Positions 22,392-30,165 of a stretch of 30,165 nt of DNA are shown piece by piece; the first letter of the stretch is position 1, and each line of letters begins with the position of its first letter. Below the pieces are notes generated by a model that was not told the DNA's origin, did no database searches, and worked only from the letters and a program-made list of their open reading frames with translations. Position numbers and translations under genes: made by a program. This DNA comes from a virus. The stretch lies in the IMG/VR virus record IMGVR_UViG_3300045971_000382, positions 1 to 30,165 of that record. The stretch is one strand, 5' to 3'.

Positions 22392-23845
22392 TGGACTCCC
22401 CAATCCTTGGAACTTGCTATGTGGCCCGCAGCGTCAATGCCGCGGACAATCGCATGGTCAACTTGTTCCCGGAGCAGACTCCAGAAGGCGGAAAGACTGC
22501 AGGTTTCCTAAACCGTTGCCCTGGGCTTCGGCAGATGCTTCAAGTAGGCACAGGCCCGATCCGAGGCTTCAGAGCCTTCGGTGGATATGCTTACATAGTG
22601 TCAGGAACTCAAGTCTACAAGATGGACACGAACCTGATCACAACGCTACTCGGTACAGTGAGCGGCACTGGTCCAGTGTCTATGACAGACAACGGAGTCA
22701 TGCTCTTCATAGCCTGCAATCCCACCAGCTACACATACTACTCTGACACAGATGTCTTCGCTCAGGTCTCTGATCTGGACTTCATGGGTGCAAAGACAGT
22801 TACATACCTGGACGGCAGTATCTTCTACAATCCACCTGACACTCAGTTGATCTATTCAGTTAGAACAATTGCTATTGGGGGAGGAGTGATTGATCCGCTG
22901 GTTTATGACGCCTTGAACGTTGCAGGAGCGGAAGGTGCACCTGACAATATTGAAGCGATCATCACAGACCACAGAGAACTCTGGGCTTTTGGTACCCACT
23001 CAATCGAAGTCTGGTACGATGCCGGGACTCCAAACTTCCCATTAGCACGGATCCAAGGCGCGTTCAACGAGATTGGCCTGGCAGCGGCTTTCTCAGTTGC
23101 CAAGCTGGACAACGCTTTGTTCTGGCTCGGCTCCGACACACGTGGTAAGGGCATCGTCTACCGGGCGAACGGATACACTGGCGTTAGGCTATCGACTCAC
23201 GCAGTTGAGTACGCGATCCAGAACTACCCGACAATTTCGGATGCTGTTGGATATACCTATCAGCAAGAAGGCCATGCCTTCTATGTGCTCAATTTCCCTT
23301 CGGCTAATGCCACATGGGTTTATGATGTAGCAACCAATGGCTGGCATGAGCGTGCTTCCTGGGACAATGGAGACTTCATTCGTCATCGGGCTAACTGCCA
23401 GATGATGTTCAATGGTGAGCTCTACCTAGGCGACTACGAGAATGGCAACATCTACACCTTCGATCTGGACACTTACAGTGATGGCCTAGGAGTTCAACGC
23501 TTTGTCAGATCCTGGAGGGCTTTGCCAACGGGACAGAACAACTTGGCCCGGACGACTCATCACTCCTTGCAGTTGGACATTGAGTCTGGCGTAGGCCTGG
23601 ATGGAGAAGTCCAAGGTTCAGATCCACAGATCAATCTCCGCTGGTCGGATGACGGAGGACACACTTGGAGCAACTATCACTCAAAGTCGATAGGCAAGAT
23701 CGGAGAACACGGCAAGCGGGTCATCTGGCGTCGGCTTGGAATGACCACGAAGCTTCGGGACAGAGTCTACGAGATATCAGGCACGGATCCAGTGAAGATC
23801 TCGATTATGGGCGCACAGCTCCTTGTTACAGGGACTCATGCTTAA
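22391..23845 (+). CDS. Packaged DNA stabilisation protein, P22 gp10-like
   Basis: A 484-residue tail hub protein close to P22 gp10 (472), which closes the portal after packaging and holds the tailspikes. Family segments are the N-terminal CYVARSVNAADNRMVNLFPEQ, PGLRQMLQVGTGPIRGFRAF, the strand-rich ELWAFGTHSIEVWYDAG, FNEIGLAAAFSVAKLDNALFW and WVYDVATNGWHERASW, consistent with a beta-propeller. It lies directly after the gp4-like connector, as in P22. Confidence 0.9.
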   Translation: MDSPILGTCYVARSVNAADNRMVNLFPEQTPEGGKTAGFLNRCPGLRQMLQVGTGPIRGFRAFGGYAYIVSGTQVYKMDTNLITTLLGTVSGTGPVSMTDNGVMLFIACNPTSYTYYSDTDVFAQVSDLDFMGAKTVTYLDGSIFYNPPDTQLIYSVRTIAIGGGVIDPLVYDALNVAGAEGAPDNIEAIITDHRELWAFGTHSIEVWYDAGTPNFPLARIQGAFNEIGLAAAFSVAKLDNALFWLGSDTRGKGIVYRANGYTGVRLSTHAVEYAIQNYPTISDAVGYTYQQEGHAFYVLNFPSANATWVYDVATNGWHERASWDNGDFIRHRANCQMMFNGELYLGDYENGNIYTFDLDTYSDGLGVQRFVRSWRALPTGQNNLARTTHHSLQLDIESGVGLDGEVQGSDPQINLRWSDDGGHTWSNYHSKSIGKIGEHGKRVIWRRLGMTTKLRDRVYEISGTDPVKISIMGAQLLVTGTHA

Positions 23846-24560
23846 CGTCACCTCCATCCCCAGTGCTCGTGTTCCCTTCCTGGATGAACGGACTGGTCTG
23901 ATCTCCCGTGAGTGGTTCGCCTTCTTTCAGAACTTGTTTACTTTGACGGGTGGGGGAAGCAACGATGTCTCACTGCTTGAAGTTCAGTTCCCCCCTGCTC
24001 CTAACCCAGGAGATCAACAGAATCCTGAGCCTGCATCGCTGTTTGAAGTTCCACAGCCTCAGATAGGTGTTGACCCCGTCCTTGATCCAGCTATAGGCTT
24101 GACAGTCGAGAGCCTTCAATCTTTGCTTGCAGCGACGGAGGCGGCAGCGATAGCTCCTGCTCCTTCAACTCCTGGTCTGAGCGTGGTGACAACTGACACT
24201 ACGCTTACAGGTTCAGGGACGACATTGTCTCCGCTTGGCGTGGCTCTCAAATCCCCAGTCACCATCGCAGCAGATTACACAGTCCTGGACACAGACAAAT
24301 GGATCATCAACAACAAGACTTCGGCTTGTGTGTTGACTCTCCCAGTTGCAGCCACTTGGCCGGGACGTTTAATCACTGTTCAGAACTACCAGGCCTTTGC
24401 GGTCACTTCAGCCTCGTCCAACGTCGTTCCTCAAGGCGGCGGTGCTGCCGGAACTGCAGTGCTGCTTGGTGTCGTAGGCAACTGGGCAGCTTTGGTGTCC
24501 AATGGCACAAACTGGGTGATAATGCAAGCAGCACCAAACAACATCCTTCTTTTGGAGTAA
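23838..24560 (+). CDS. Tail-associated protein of unknown exact role
   Basis: A 240-residue protein at the position of the P22 tail needle gene, but without its coiled-coil sequence. The N-terminus has ARVPFLDERTGLISREWFAF followed by FQNLF, a motif recurrent in phage tail structural proteins. A Pro/Ala-rich middle (about 50-115) leads to a beta-rich C-terminal domain (VTIAADYTVLDTDKWIINN onward). A TTG at 23823 could extend it by five codons, but the ATG at 23838 with AGGGA upstream is the likelier start; it overlaps the gp10-like stop by 8 bp. It could be a tail plug or needle substitute, by inference. Confidence 0.7.
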   Translation: MLNVTSIPSARVPFLDERTGLISREWFAFFQNLFTLTGGGSNDVSLLEVQFPPAPNPGDQQNPEPASLFEVPQPQIGVDPVLDPAIGLTVESLQSLLAATEAAAIAPAPSTPGLSVVTTDTTLTGSGTTLSPLGVALKSPVTIAADYTVLDTDKWIINNKTSACVLTLPVAATWPGRLITVQNYQAFAVTSASSNVVPQGGGAAGTAVLLGVVGNWAALVSNGTNWVIMQAAPNNILLLE

Positions 24561-24564
24561 CATT

Positions 24565-24900
24565 ATGACAGTAACAGTCAAAGTCCTGATCCCGGCCAAG
24601 ATCGCTGAAGCCACTCAGACTACTCAATATACGGCCTCGAACATCAAGACACTCATCGACAAGTTCACGGCCACCAATTACTCTGCCGTGACTGCCACTC
24701 TGTCAGTGAACCTGGTCACATCCGGCGACACTGCGGGCAACCAAAACTTGGTGGTAAAGACGAAGAGCTTGCAGCCAGGAGAGACTTACACCTTCCCTGA
24801 AGTCGTTGGACAAGCACTGGACACTGGCGGCTTTATCAGCACTATTGCAGGGACAGCGACCAGCATTATGATCCGCTCCAGCGGACGTGAGATTACATAA
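24565..24900 (+). CDS. Small virion-like beta protein
   Basis: A 111-residue protein with strands such as TATLSVNLVTSGDTAG and QNLVVKTKSLQPGETYTFPE and the ending ATSIMIRSSGREIT. This pattern is common in small structural proteins of tailed phages, with no known specific role. GGAG lies upstream. The stop overlaps the next start (TAATG). Confidence 0.7.
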   Translation: MTVTVKVLIPAKIAEATQTTQYTASNIKTLIDKFTATNYSAVTATLSVNLVTSGDTAGNQNLVVKTKSLQPGETYTFPEVVGQALDTGGFISTIAGTATSIMIRSSGREIT

Positions 24901-25703
24901 TGCAGTTGGCCCTCAACAAGGTTGAGGCTCTCGAAAGAGAGCTGCTCAAGATGCCCCAGGCCGAGATTGTGACGATTCACGAGTTCCCTGAAGGCAAGTA
25001 TGAGCGGACGATTATCGTCCCACCTTGGACAGTCCTCACTGGTGCTGCTCACAAGACTCCTTATCATGTTCGACTGGAACAAGGAAGCACAGCCACAGAC
25101 ATCAATGGTGAGATCAAGACGTTCTCTGCCCCCTGTGAGTTTGACGCCCCTGCCGGAGTCAAGCGGGCAGGCTGCGTGTTTGAGGAAGGCATGACCTGGA
25201 CAGATGTCTACGACAATCCCGACAACTGCCAGGACTTGGCTATCCTAGAAGCTAGGCTTTATGAGATCCCAGACTGCGGGCTTGCAGAGAGCAGGACAGA
25301 CGCTCAGCGAGCTCAAATCGACTACACAGCATTCTTGCACGAAGCCGGGATGACAGCAGAGCGAGTCCACCAGATTACAAACATATCCTCAGACTTGATT
25401 GATATGCCTCCGGAGTACGCAGTCGAGCTCAAAGAGTCAAATATCCACGGTATGGGGCTGTTTGCCTCCAAATCCTTCAAAGAACGCGATCTAATATGCG
25501 CTGGACGGATCGAAGGCAAACGGACTCCAGGCGGAAGATACATCAACCACTCTCCAAAATCCAATGTCATGCCAGTACTAATCGGAGACGACATTTACGC
25601 AGTAGCTACCCGAGATATTGCGGAAGGAGAAGAATTACTGGTTGACTACCGGGACTCACATCGAGTCAACTTCGGTCTCACGACACAAGGAGAGCTAACA
25701 TGA
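24900..25703 (+). CDS. Cupin-like plus SET domain protein (putative protein-lysine methyltransferase)
   Basis: A 267-residue two-domain protein. Residues 30-122 look like a cupin beta-barrel (YERTIIVPPWTVLTG, then HKTPYHVRLEQGSTATDING and later FEEGMTWTDVYDNP). Residues 173-255 form a compact SET domain: the IHGMGLFASKSF turn, the cofactor-binding RYINHSPKSN (213-222) matching the canonical R-[FY]-x-NHS, IYAVATRDI, and the catalytic-tyrosine region GEELLVDY (243-250). No pre-SET or post-SET zinc regions are seen. SET enzymes move methyl from S-adenosylmethionine to protein lysine. The gene sits among tail genes, joined by overlaps on both sides, so the target may be a virion or host protein; both are inference. 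Confidence 0.85.
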   Translation: MQLALNKVEALERELLKMPQAEIVTIHEFPEGKYERTIIVPPWTVLTGAAHKTPYHVRLEQGSTATDINGEIKTFSAPCEFDAPAGVKRAGCVFEEGMTWTDVYDNPDNCQDLAILEARLYEIPDCGLAESRTDAQRAQIDYTAFLHEAGMTAERVHQITNISSDLIDMPPEYAVELKESNIHGMGLFASKSFKERDLICAGRIEGKRTPGGRYINHSPKSNVMPVLIGDDIYAVATRDIAEGEELLVDYRDSHRVNFGLTTQGELT

Positions 25704-26440
25704 GCGGATGGGTTGCAGGCGCTGTCGTAGGAAGCGCAGTTATCGGTGGAGTAATGTCCAACAAGGCGGCCAACACACAGGCCGATGCTGCCAATCGAGC
25801 CTCGGACTTGTCGGCCCAGGCTGCTTCTGAAGCCACGGCTCTTCAACGGGAACAATGGGTCCAACGCCAGGCTGACCAGAAGCCTTGGCAAGAGGCTGGC
25901 GTCAATGCCCTCGCCTCACTGACCAAGGGGACTGCGGAAGGCGGCTCAATGGTCCGACCCTTCTCGATGTCTGACTACAAGGCTGATCCAGGATATGGCT
26001 TCCGCTTGAAGGAAGGCATGAAGGCCTTGGAGGGCACTGCCGCATCACGCGGGGGCTTAATGTCTGGCAACGCGATGCGGTCCGCTATCGGTTATGGCCA
26101 AGACATGGGCTCACAGGAGTACCAGAATGCCTACAACCGCTATCAGACAGACCAAGGCAACCAATACAACCGACTGGCCTCGATGGCTGGCCTCGGCCAA
26201 GCAGCTAATACAAGTCTGGCTAATGCAGGCCAGACCTATGCTAACAATGCCGGGAACAATCTGATGACTGCCGGGGCCAATGCTGGTAATGCTGGAATGG
26301 CAGGAGCCAATGCCAACGCCTCCGCTTACCAAGGATGGGGATCGGCTATCGGAACAGGCCTTCAGCAGTTGAGCAAGATCAATTGGACTCCCCAATCCAA
26401 CAGCGTCCAACTGACCGACGGAACGACGTTCTCCAACTAA
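25700..26440 (+). CDS. Ejection-type internal virion protein (P22 gp7 position)
   Basis: A 246-residue protein, near P22 gp7 (229). The N-terminus has a glycine-rich hydrophobic segment (WVAGAVVGSAVIGGVMSN). Family-like segments follow: PGYGFRLKEGMKALEGTAASRGGL, GQDMGSQEYQNAYNRYQTDQ and an Asn/Ala-rich C-terminus (about 165-215). Such proteins are carried inside the capsid and injected with DNA to build the channel across the host envelope. AAGGAG precedes the ATG, which overlaps the SET gene stop. Assignment rests on sequence pattern plus position. Confidence 0.8.
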   Translation: MSGWVAGAVVGSAVIGGVMSNKAANTQADAANRASDLSAQAASEATALQREQWVQRQADQKPWQEAGVNALASLTKGTAEGGSMVRPFSMSDYKADPGYGFRLKEGMKALEGTAASRGGLMSGNAMRSAIGYGQDMGSQEYQNAYNRYQTDQGNQYNRLASMAGLGQAANTSLANAGQTYANNAGNNLMTAGANAGNAGMAGANANASAYQGWGSAIGTGLQQLSKINWTPQSNSVQLTDGTTFSN

Positions 26441-26449
26441 GGACCAATC

Positions 26450-27769
26450 ATGGCGGGCGAACTTAACTTCAATCTACTAGACCAGAACATGCCAGCGAAG
26501 ATCGCTGGCAGTGTCACTGGAGCCTATCAGGCCGGTCAAGACCGGGATCGGGCTACACAACAGTTTGAGCAATCCAACTTGTTGGCCAAGGCTCAATTGG
26601 AACATGCTCAGTCGCAGAACGAGCTTAGCAAGTACACGCTGAACACGGCGAAGCGGACTGACGAGCAACAGATGGCCCTCGACACGATGATGAAGCAGGG
26701 GTTCGATCCAAAGAACGCTGAACACCGGATGAAGCTCCGCGGGATGGGAGCTCCAGGCATGGCGATGGAGAAGTGGCTCGTTGAACAAGAGTCCAAAGAC
26801 ATCGAGAATGCTGGTAAGAAGATTAAGACAGCAAAAGAGACGCAGGACTTCTTCAACCAGGGCAAACGGGACTTGTCGGAGAATCCTTCCGACGCGAACG
26901 TCACCGCCTGGACGGAGGATGCGGTACTCAAGGGCTTTATGAGCCAAGCTCAGGCGGATGAGAGCCTCAAGCACATGTTGGGGATGCCTCCCGACGTGAG
27001 GAAGTCTTACTTGGCTAAATCCGGTTCAACTGCCGGTGACCTCAAGGTTCCTCCGACAGACCTGGCCAAGGCCGAAGCAGAACTTGCAGCTCTGCCTGCA
27101 GGAGATCCTCGTCGTGCTGCCTACGTTGACTACATTAAGAAGCTCACGACACATGCCCCGCGGGCAGTGACCTCAGTTACGCTGAACACCGCACAAGAGA
27201 AAGAGTTCGAGAAGGAACTTGGAACAGGACAAGCGAAAGCGTTGCTGGCCAGCAAGGTCGGAGCGGAAGATGCAAGGGCCATGCTTGACACAATCAAGAC
27301 AGGCCGACAGATCCTTAACTCAGGCATGATCACTGGATCTGGCGCTAACTTCTTTATCGCCCTTGACCAGGGCTTGAAGAAGGCAGGCATTGACTTCGGA
27401 GGGGATGCTTCCGCGAACTCACAGGCCTATGTCGCCAATATGGCTCAGAACGTTGGCAAGCTCATCAAGCAGTTCGGTGCTGGTACAGGCTTGTCCGACG
27501 CTGACCGAGCCTACGCCGAGAAGATGGCAGGCGGCAGCGTGGCGATGGACGAGAAGGCTATTCGGAAGATCTTGGACATCAACGAGCGAGCGGCCAACAA
27601 CACCATCAAGCTTCACAACAAGAAGTCTGCCGGGATCAAGACCAACATACCCCTGACAGTTGAAGTAGATCCTGAAACCCCTGCCCCAGCTGCTCCTGCA
27701 GGTGGAGGAGCACTCAGCCCGGCAGAACAAAAGGAACTTGAGGCCTTGCGGTCTCGGTTTAAGAAGTAA
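26450..27769 (+). CDS. Ejection-type internal virion protein (P22 gp20 position)
   Basis: A 439-residue, largely helical protein without a signal peptide or long hydrophobic segment. It has a Gln/Glu-rich coiled region (about 30-65), MKQGFDPKNAEHRMKLRGMG, and further on LLASKVGAEDARAMLDTI and GAGTGLSDADRAYAEKMAGG, the latter also seen in other phage internal proteins. The size (P22 gp20 is 471) and position between the gp7- and gp16-like genes support an ejection role. AAGGAC precedes the ATG. The stop overlaps the next start (TAATG). Confidence 0.75.
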   Translation: MAGELNFNLLDQNMPAKIAGSVTGAYQAGQDRDRATQQFEQSNLLAKAQLEHAQSQNELSKYTLNTAKRTDEQQMALDTMMKQGFDPKNAEHRMKLRGMGAPGMAMEKWLVEQESKDIENAGKKIKTAKETQDFFNQGKRDLSENPSDANVTAWTEDAVLKGFMSQAQADESLKHMLGMPPDVRKSYLAKSGSTAGDLKVPPTDLAKAEAELAALPAGDPRRAAYVDYIKKLTTHAPRAVTSVTLNTAQEKEFEKELGTGQAKALLASKVGAEDARAMLDTIKTGRQILNSGMITGSGANFFIALDQGLKKAGIDFGGDASANSQAYVANMAQNVGKLIKQFGAGTGLSDADRAYAEKMAGGSVAMDEKAIRKILDINERAANNTIKLHNKKSAGIKTNIPLTVEVDPETPAPAAPAGGGALSPAEQKELEALRSRFKK

Positions 27770-29595
27770 TGGACCCCCGAGAAGAACTTGCAGCACTCCG
27801 CCGGATGGCTGAGCTTGAAGCGAAGGCTTCAGGAACTACTACGCCAGACGCTCCAGCAGCGACTAAGCCAACAGCTTCTACTGGGGACATTATCGCCGGG
27901 CTTCCTGCTACTCGGATGCTTGCCGGAGTAGTTTCCCCTGTCGTAGGAGCCTTCCAAGTAGGAGCCAATATCGGAGACTGGATCAACGGAAAGATTGGGC
28001 AAGATCCAGTCCTAGGCCCGTGGATTGCTGAACAGATTGCTGCTTACGACCAGTCCAAAAAGCGAGGCATGGAAGCCTTAGGCAACTCTGGCCCAGACTT
28101 GATGGGTATCGCCGGTTCGGCTCTGACAGGCGGAATAGGCCTGAAAGGTATCGCTCCCGCAGCCACTTACCTAGGCAAGGTTGCTCAAGGGGCTACCGTT
28201 GGTGCTGTCGCTGGTGCAACGACTCCATCTTCGACTCCTGGCATAGCGGAGACAGGAAAGCAAGCCGCTGTTGGCACGGCACTCGGGGGCGTGGTTCCTG
28301 CAGTCACTCCTGTCCTCAAGGCTGGCTACCATGTGATCGAGCCTATGTTTGACAAAGGACAGGCTGCTATCAAACAACGGGCCTTGGTGGAAGCTGCAGG
28401 GGATCGTGGGCCTCAAGTGCTCAACGCTCTCCGCGACCCGAGCCAGAACATACTTCCTGGATCCTTGCCGACTGCGGGTGAGGCAGCAGTGCCTGCCGGA
28501 AGCGTTGAGTTCTCCGCGCTCCAGAAGTCGGCAAGCAAGGCCCCAGGAGCCGCATCAGAATACCTTGCACGCGCCGATGCGACCAAGTCCGCGCAGATCA
28601 ATCAACTGAGGACCGTTGGGCGCACTGAGGCCGATCTAGTGGCCGCTGAGGCCTCTCGTGACGCCAACGCTTTGGTGAACTATGCGGCGGCCAACAACGC
28701 TGGTATCGACCAAGGCATGGCCGCTGCCCTCAAGCCTCAGATCCAGGACTTGATGACTCGGCCTGTGATGCTGAAGCTCAAGAAGGACACAGTCAAATGG
28801 GCTGCGGACAACAGCATTGCCACACCTAACTTCGGATCGGTTGAAGGCCTCGACTACCTGAAGAAAAGCCTGGATCGTCAGATTAAGGCCGCTGCCGCCG
28901 GGAACGATGCCAAGGCCGCTGCCGACCTCGTCACCTTGATGAAGAACAAAGAGGACTTGCTCTTTCTGCTGAAAGACATTGCTCCTGCCTATGACTCTGC
29001 TCGTGCTGCCTTTGCTGCTCAGAGTGTCCCAGTCAACCAGATGCGTGTTGGACAGTACCTCGAGAACAAGTTGGTCCCAGCACTTGGGGAAGACGGTAAG
29101 CTCCGTGCTGCCTCATTCGCAGGCGCGGTCAAGGATGCTCCAGGCACGATTCAGCGCTCACTGGATGGATCTCCGAGGTTCCAAAAATTGACATCAATAC
29201 TGGACAAACCTCAGATGGATGCGGTACAGTCGGTCGTGGATGACTTGGCTCGTGGGGCCAGATTCGAGGACATGGCTAAGTTCGGTGGGCCGACAGCAAA
29301 CGCAATGAACCTGGCTACTGAGTCAATTGGTGGAGGCGGGAGCGGAAAGCTTCCTGGACTGCTCTCCCGGGCTGCTGCAGTTGCTAACATGCTGATCGCT
29401 CGTGCTGAAGGACGACTGGACAAGAAACTGGCTTTGGAGCTTGCTAAAGAGATGCTCTCTCCGGCAGCGACAGCCAACTCATTGGAGAAGGGCTTGGCTT
29501 CACAGGCTACAAGTAATAGTTTGGCTAAGGCAAGGCTTCCAGTGACCGCGGTCGGAGTCCAGGCCTCAACCAACGCAATGCAAAAAGGAAAGTAA
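27769..29595 (+). CDS. Ejection-type internal virion protein (P22 gp16 position)
   Basis: A 608-residue Ala-rich protein, almost the size of P22 gp16 (609). After an N-terminal charged part it has Gly/Ala-rich amphipathic or membrane-active stretches (IIAGLPATRMLAGVVSPVVG; LMGIAGSALTGGIGLKGIAP; VAQGATVGAVAGATTPSS), then a long helical domain. Glycine/alanine helices like these are typical of proteins that enter the host envelope during DNA ejection. It has no lytic transglycosylase motif that I can see. It ends one base before the tail spike start. Confidence 0.75.
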   Translation: MDPREELAALRRMAELEAKASGTTTPDAPAATKPTASTGDIIAGLPATRMLAGVVSPVVGAFQVGANIGDWINGKIGQDPVLGPWIAEQIAAYDQSKKRGMEALGNSGPDLMGIAGSALTGGIGLKGIAPAATYLGKVAQGATVGAVAGATTPSSTPGIAETGKQAAVGTALGGVVPAVTPVLKAGYHVIEPMFDKGQAAIKQRALVEAAGDRGPQVLNALRDPSQNILPGSLPTAGEAAVPAGSVEFSALQKSASKAPGAASEYLARADATKSAQINQLRTVGRTEADLVAAEASRDANALVNYAAANNAGIDQGMAAALKPQIQDLMTRPVMLKLKKDTVKWAADNSIATPNFGSVEGLDYLKKSLDRQIKAAAAGNDAKAAADLVTLMKNKEDLLFLLKDIAPAYDSARAAFAAQSVPVNQMRVGQYLENKLVPALGEDGKLRAASFAGAVKDAPGTIQRSLDGSPRFQKLTSILDKPQMDAVQSVVDDLARGARFEDMAKFGGPTANAMNLATESIGGGGSGKLPGLLSRAAAVANMLIARAEGRLDKKLALELAKEMLSPAATANSLEKGLASQATSNSLAKARLPVTAVGVQASTNAMQKGK

Positions 29596-29596
29596 C

Positions 29597-30165
29597 ATGA
29601 CGGTATCCCTCTCTCCTATCGGTGGTGCTGCAAGTCAGTTCTTCAATAGCAATGGCGTTCCACTCTCCGGTGGCAAGATCTACACCTATGAGGCTGGAAC
29701 AACCACGCCCAAGGCTTGCTATACCGAAGCAAATGGACTCACGGCTCACTCTAATCCGATCATCTTGGATTCGACTGGCCGGGTCCCAGGCGGAGAGATT
29801 TGGTTGACTTCAGGCCAGGCTTACCTGTTCCTCCTAAAGACCTCGAATGACACGCTCCTTGGTACTTGGGACAACATCTACGGTTACGCCGCAGGAGCGG
29901 AGAATGCGGTGACCGAAGTCCAAGTGGCTACATCAGGTCAGACAGACTTCGTCCTAACCTCGATGATCTACACTCCTGGAACAAATACTCTAGGTGTGTT
30001 CATCGACGGAGTGAATCAAGTAGTCAACAACTCCTACACCGAAGTCAGCTCAACCACAGTAACCTTTGTCTCTGGACTTCACGTTGGGGCAGTGGTCAAG
30101 TTTATCCAGATCAACTCCGCTGCCACAAGTTCAGACTTGGTAACCTACCTCCCTTATGGAGCACT
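29597..30165 (+). CDS. Tail spike or fibre, N-terminal part (continues beyond window)
   Basis: The first 189 codons of a receptor-binding tail protein. Residues 1-85 (SPIGGAASQFFNSNGVPLSG, then KIYTYEAGTTTPKACYT, PIILDSTGRVPGGEIWL and AYLFLLKTS) form the conserved virion-attachment domain shared by many podovirus spikes and fibres. A Val/Thr-rich second domain follows (LTSMIYTPGTNTLGVFIDGV). The host-binding or depolymerase part lies outside the window. AAAGGAAAG precedes the ATG, one base after the previous stop. Confidence 0.9.
   Translation, partial: MTVSLSPIGGAASQFFNSNGVPLSGGKIYTYEAGTTTPKACYTEANGLTAHSNPIILDSTGRVPGGEIWLTSGQAYLFLLKTSNDTLLGTWDNIYGYAAGAENAVTEVQVATSGQTDFVLTSMIYTPGTNTLGVFIDGVNQVVNNSYTEVSSTTVTFVSGLHVGAVVKFIQINSAATSSDLVTYLPYGA

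Overview
The window is part of the genome of a tailed phage (or prophage) with a short tail. Rightward virion genes closely follow the P22 order: small and large terminase, portal (715 aa), scaffold (252 aa), coat (406 aa), gp4-like connector (236 aa), gp10-like stabiliser (484 aa), three large ejection-type proteins (246, 439 and 608 aa) and the start of a tail spike or fibre. P22-type virions point to a Gram-negative, probably proteobacterial host; I cannot name the genus. No integrase, repressor, lysis gene or tRNA is visible, so lifestyle is undecided. All open genes use the standard code.

Positions 1-10593 hold a leftward (minus-strand) DNA metabolism block. In transcription order it contains: a 226-aa protein with a winged-helix-like N-terminus; a 36-aa CxxC micro-ORF; a DUF932 protein; a 697-aa primase-helicase; a 163-aa protein sharing a module with the 226-aa protein; a 105-aa protein; a DUF2800 (Cas4/RecB-like) nuclease split into two same-frame genes around a small ORF; a DUF2815 single-strand DNA-binding protein; an 85-aa helix-turn-helix-like protein; a family A DNA polymerase; a VRR-NUC nuclease; a thymidylate synthase family enzyme with the Asn-to-Asp change expected for dCMP specificity; and an SNF2-type helicase running off the window. 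Genes overlap or nearly touch, and strong hairpins separate some of them.

Positions 10594-11883 are a 1.3-kb divergent intergenic region without a credible gene. From about 11040 to 11840 it is packed with copies of a CTCGGTG / CTCGGTGACGGAG motif in both orientations, an inverted repeat, a palindrome and two copies of a longer imperfect repeat. It is the best candidate for a replication origin or master control region, since transcription of the two gene blocks diverges from it.

Positions 11884-30165 are the rightward morphogenesis block. Two micro-features stand out: a 40-aa lysine-rich gene between terminase and portal, and five virion-like genes inserted between portal and scaffold, one built from eight about 22-residue repeats. 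The coat gene and the 131-aa gene after it are each closed by a textbook intrinsic terminator. Among the tail genes is a protein joining a cupin-like domain to a SET (protein-lysine methyltransferase) domain with its key motifs intact.

Likely working scheme: the left block copies and perhaps modifies the genome and manages recombination ends. The right block builds a T=7-like P22-type capsid, packages DNA through the portal and ejects it with internal proteins. The unusual parts are the iteron-like region, the split nuclease, the cupin-SET protein and the repeat-built virion candidate.
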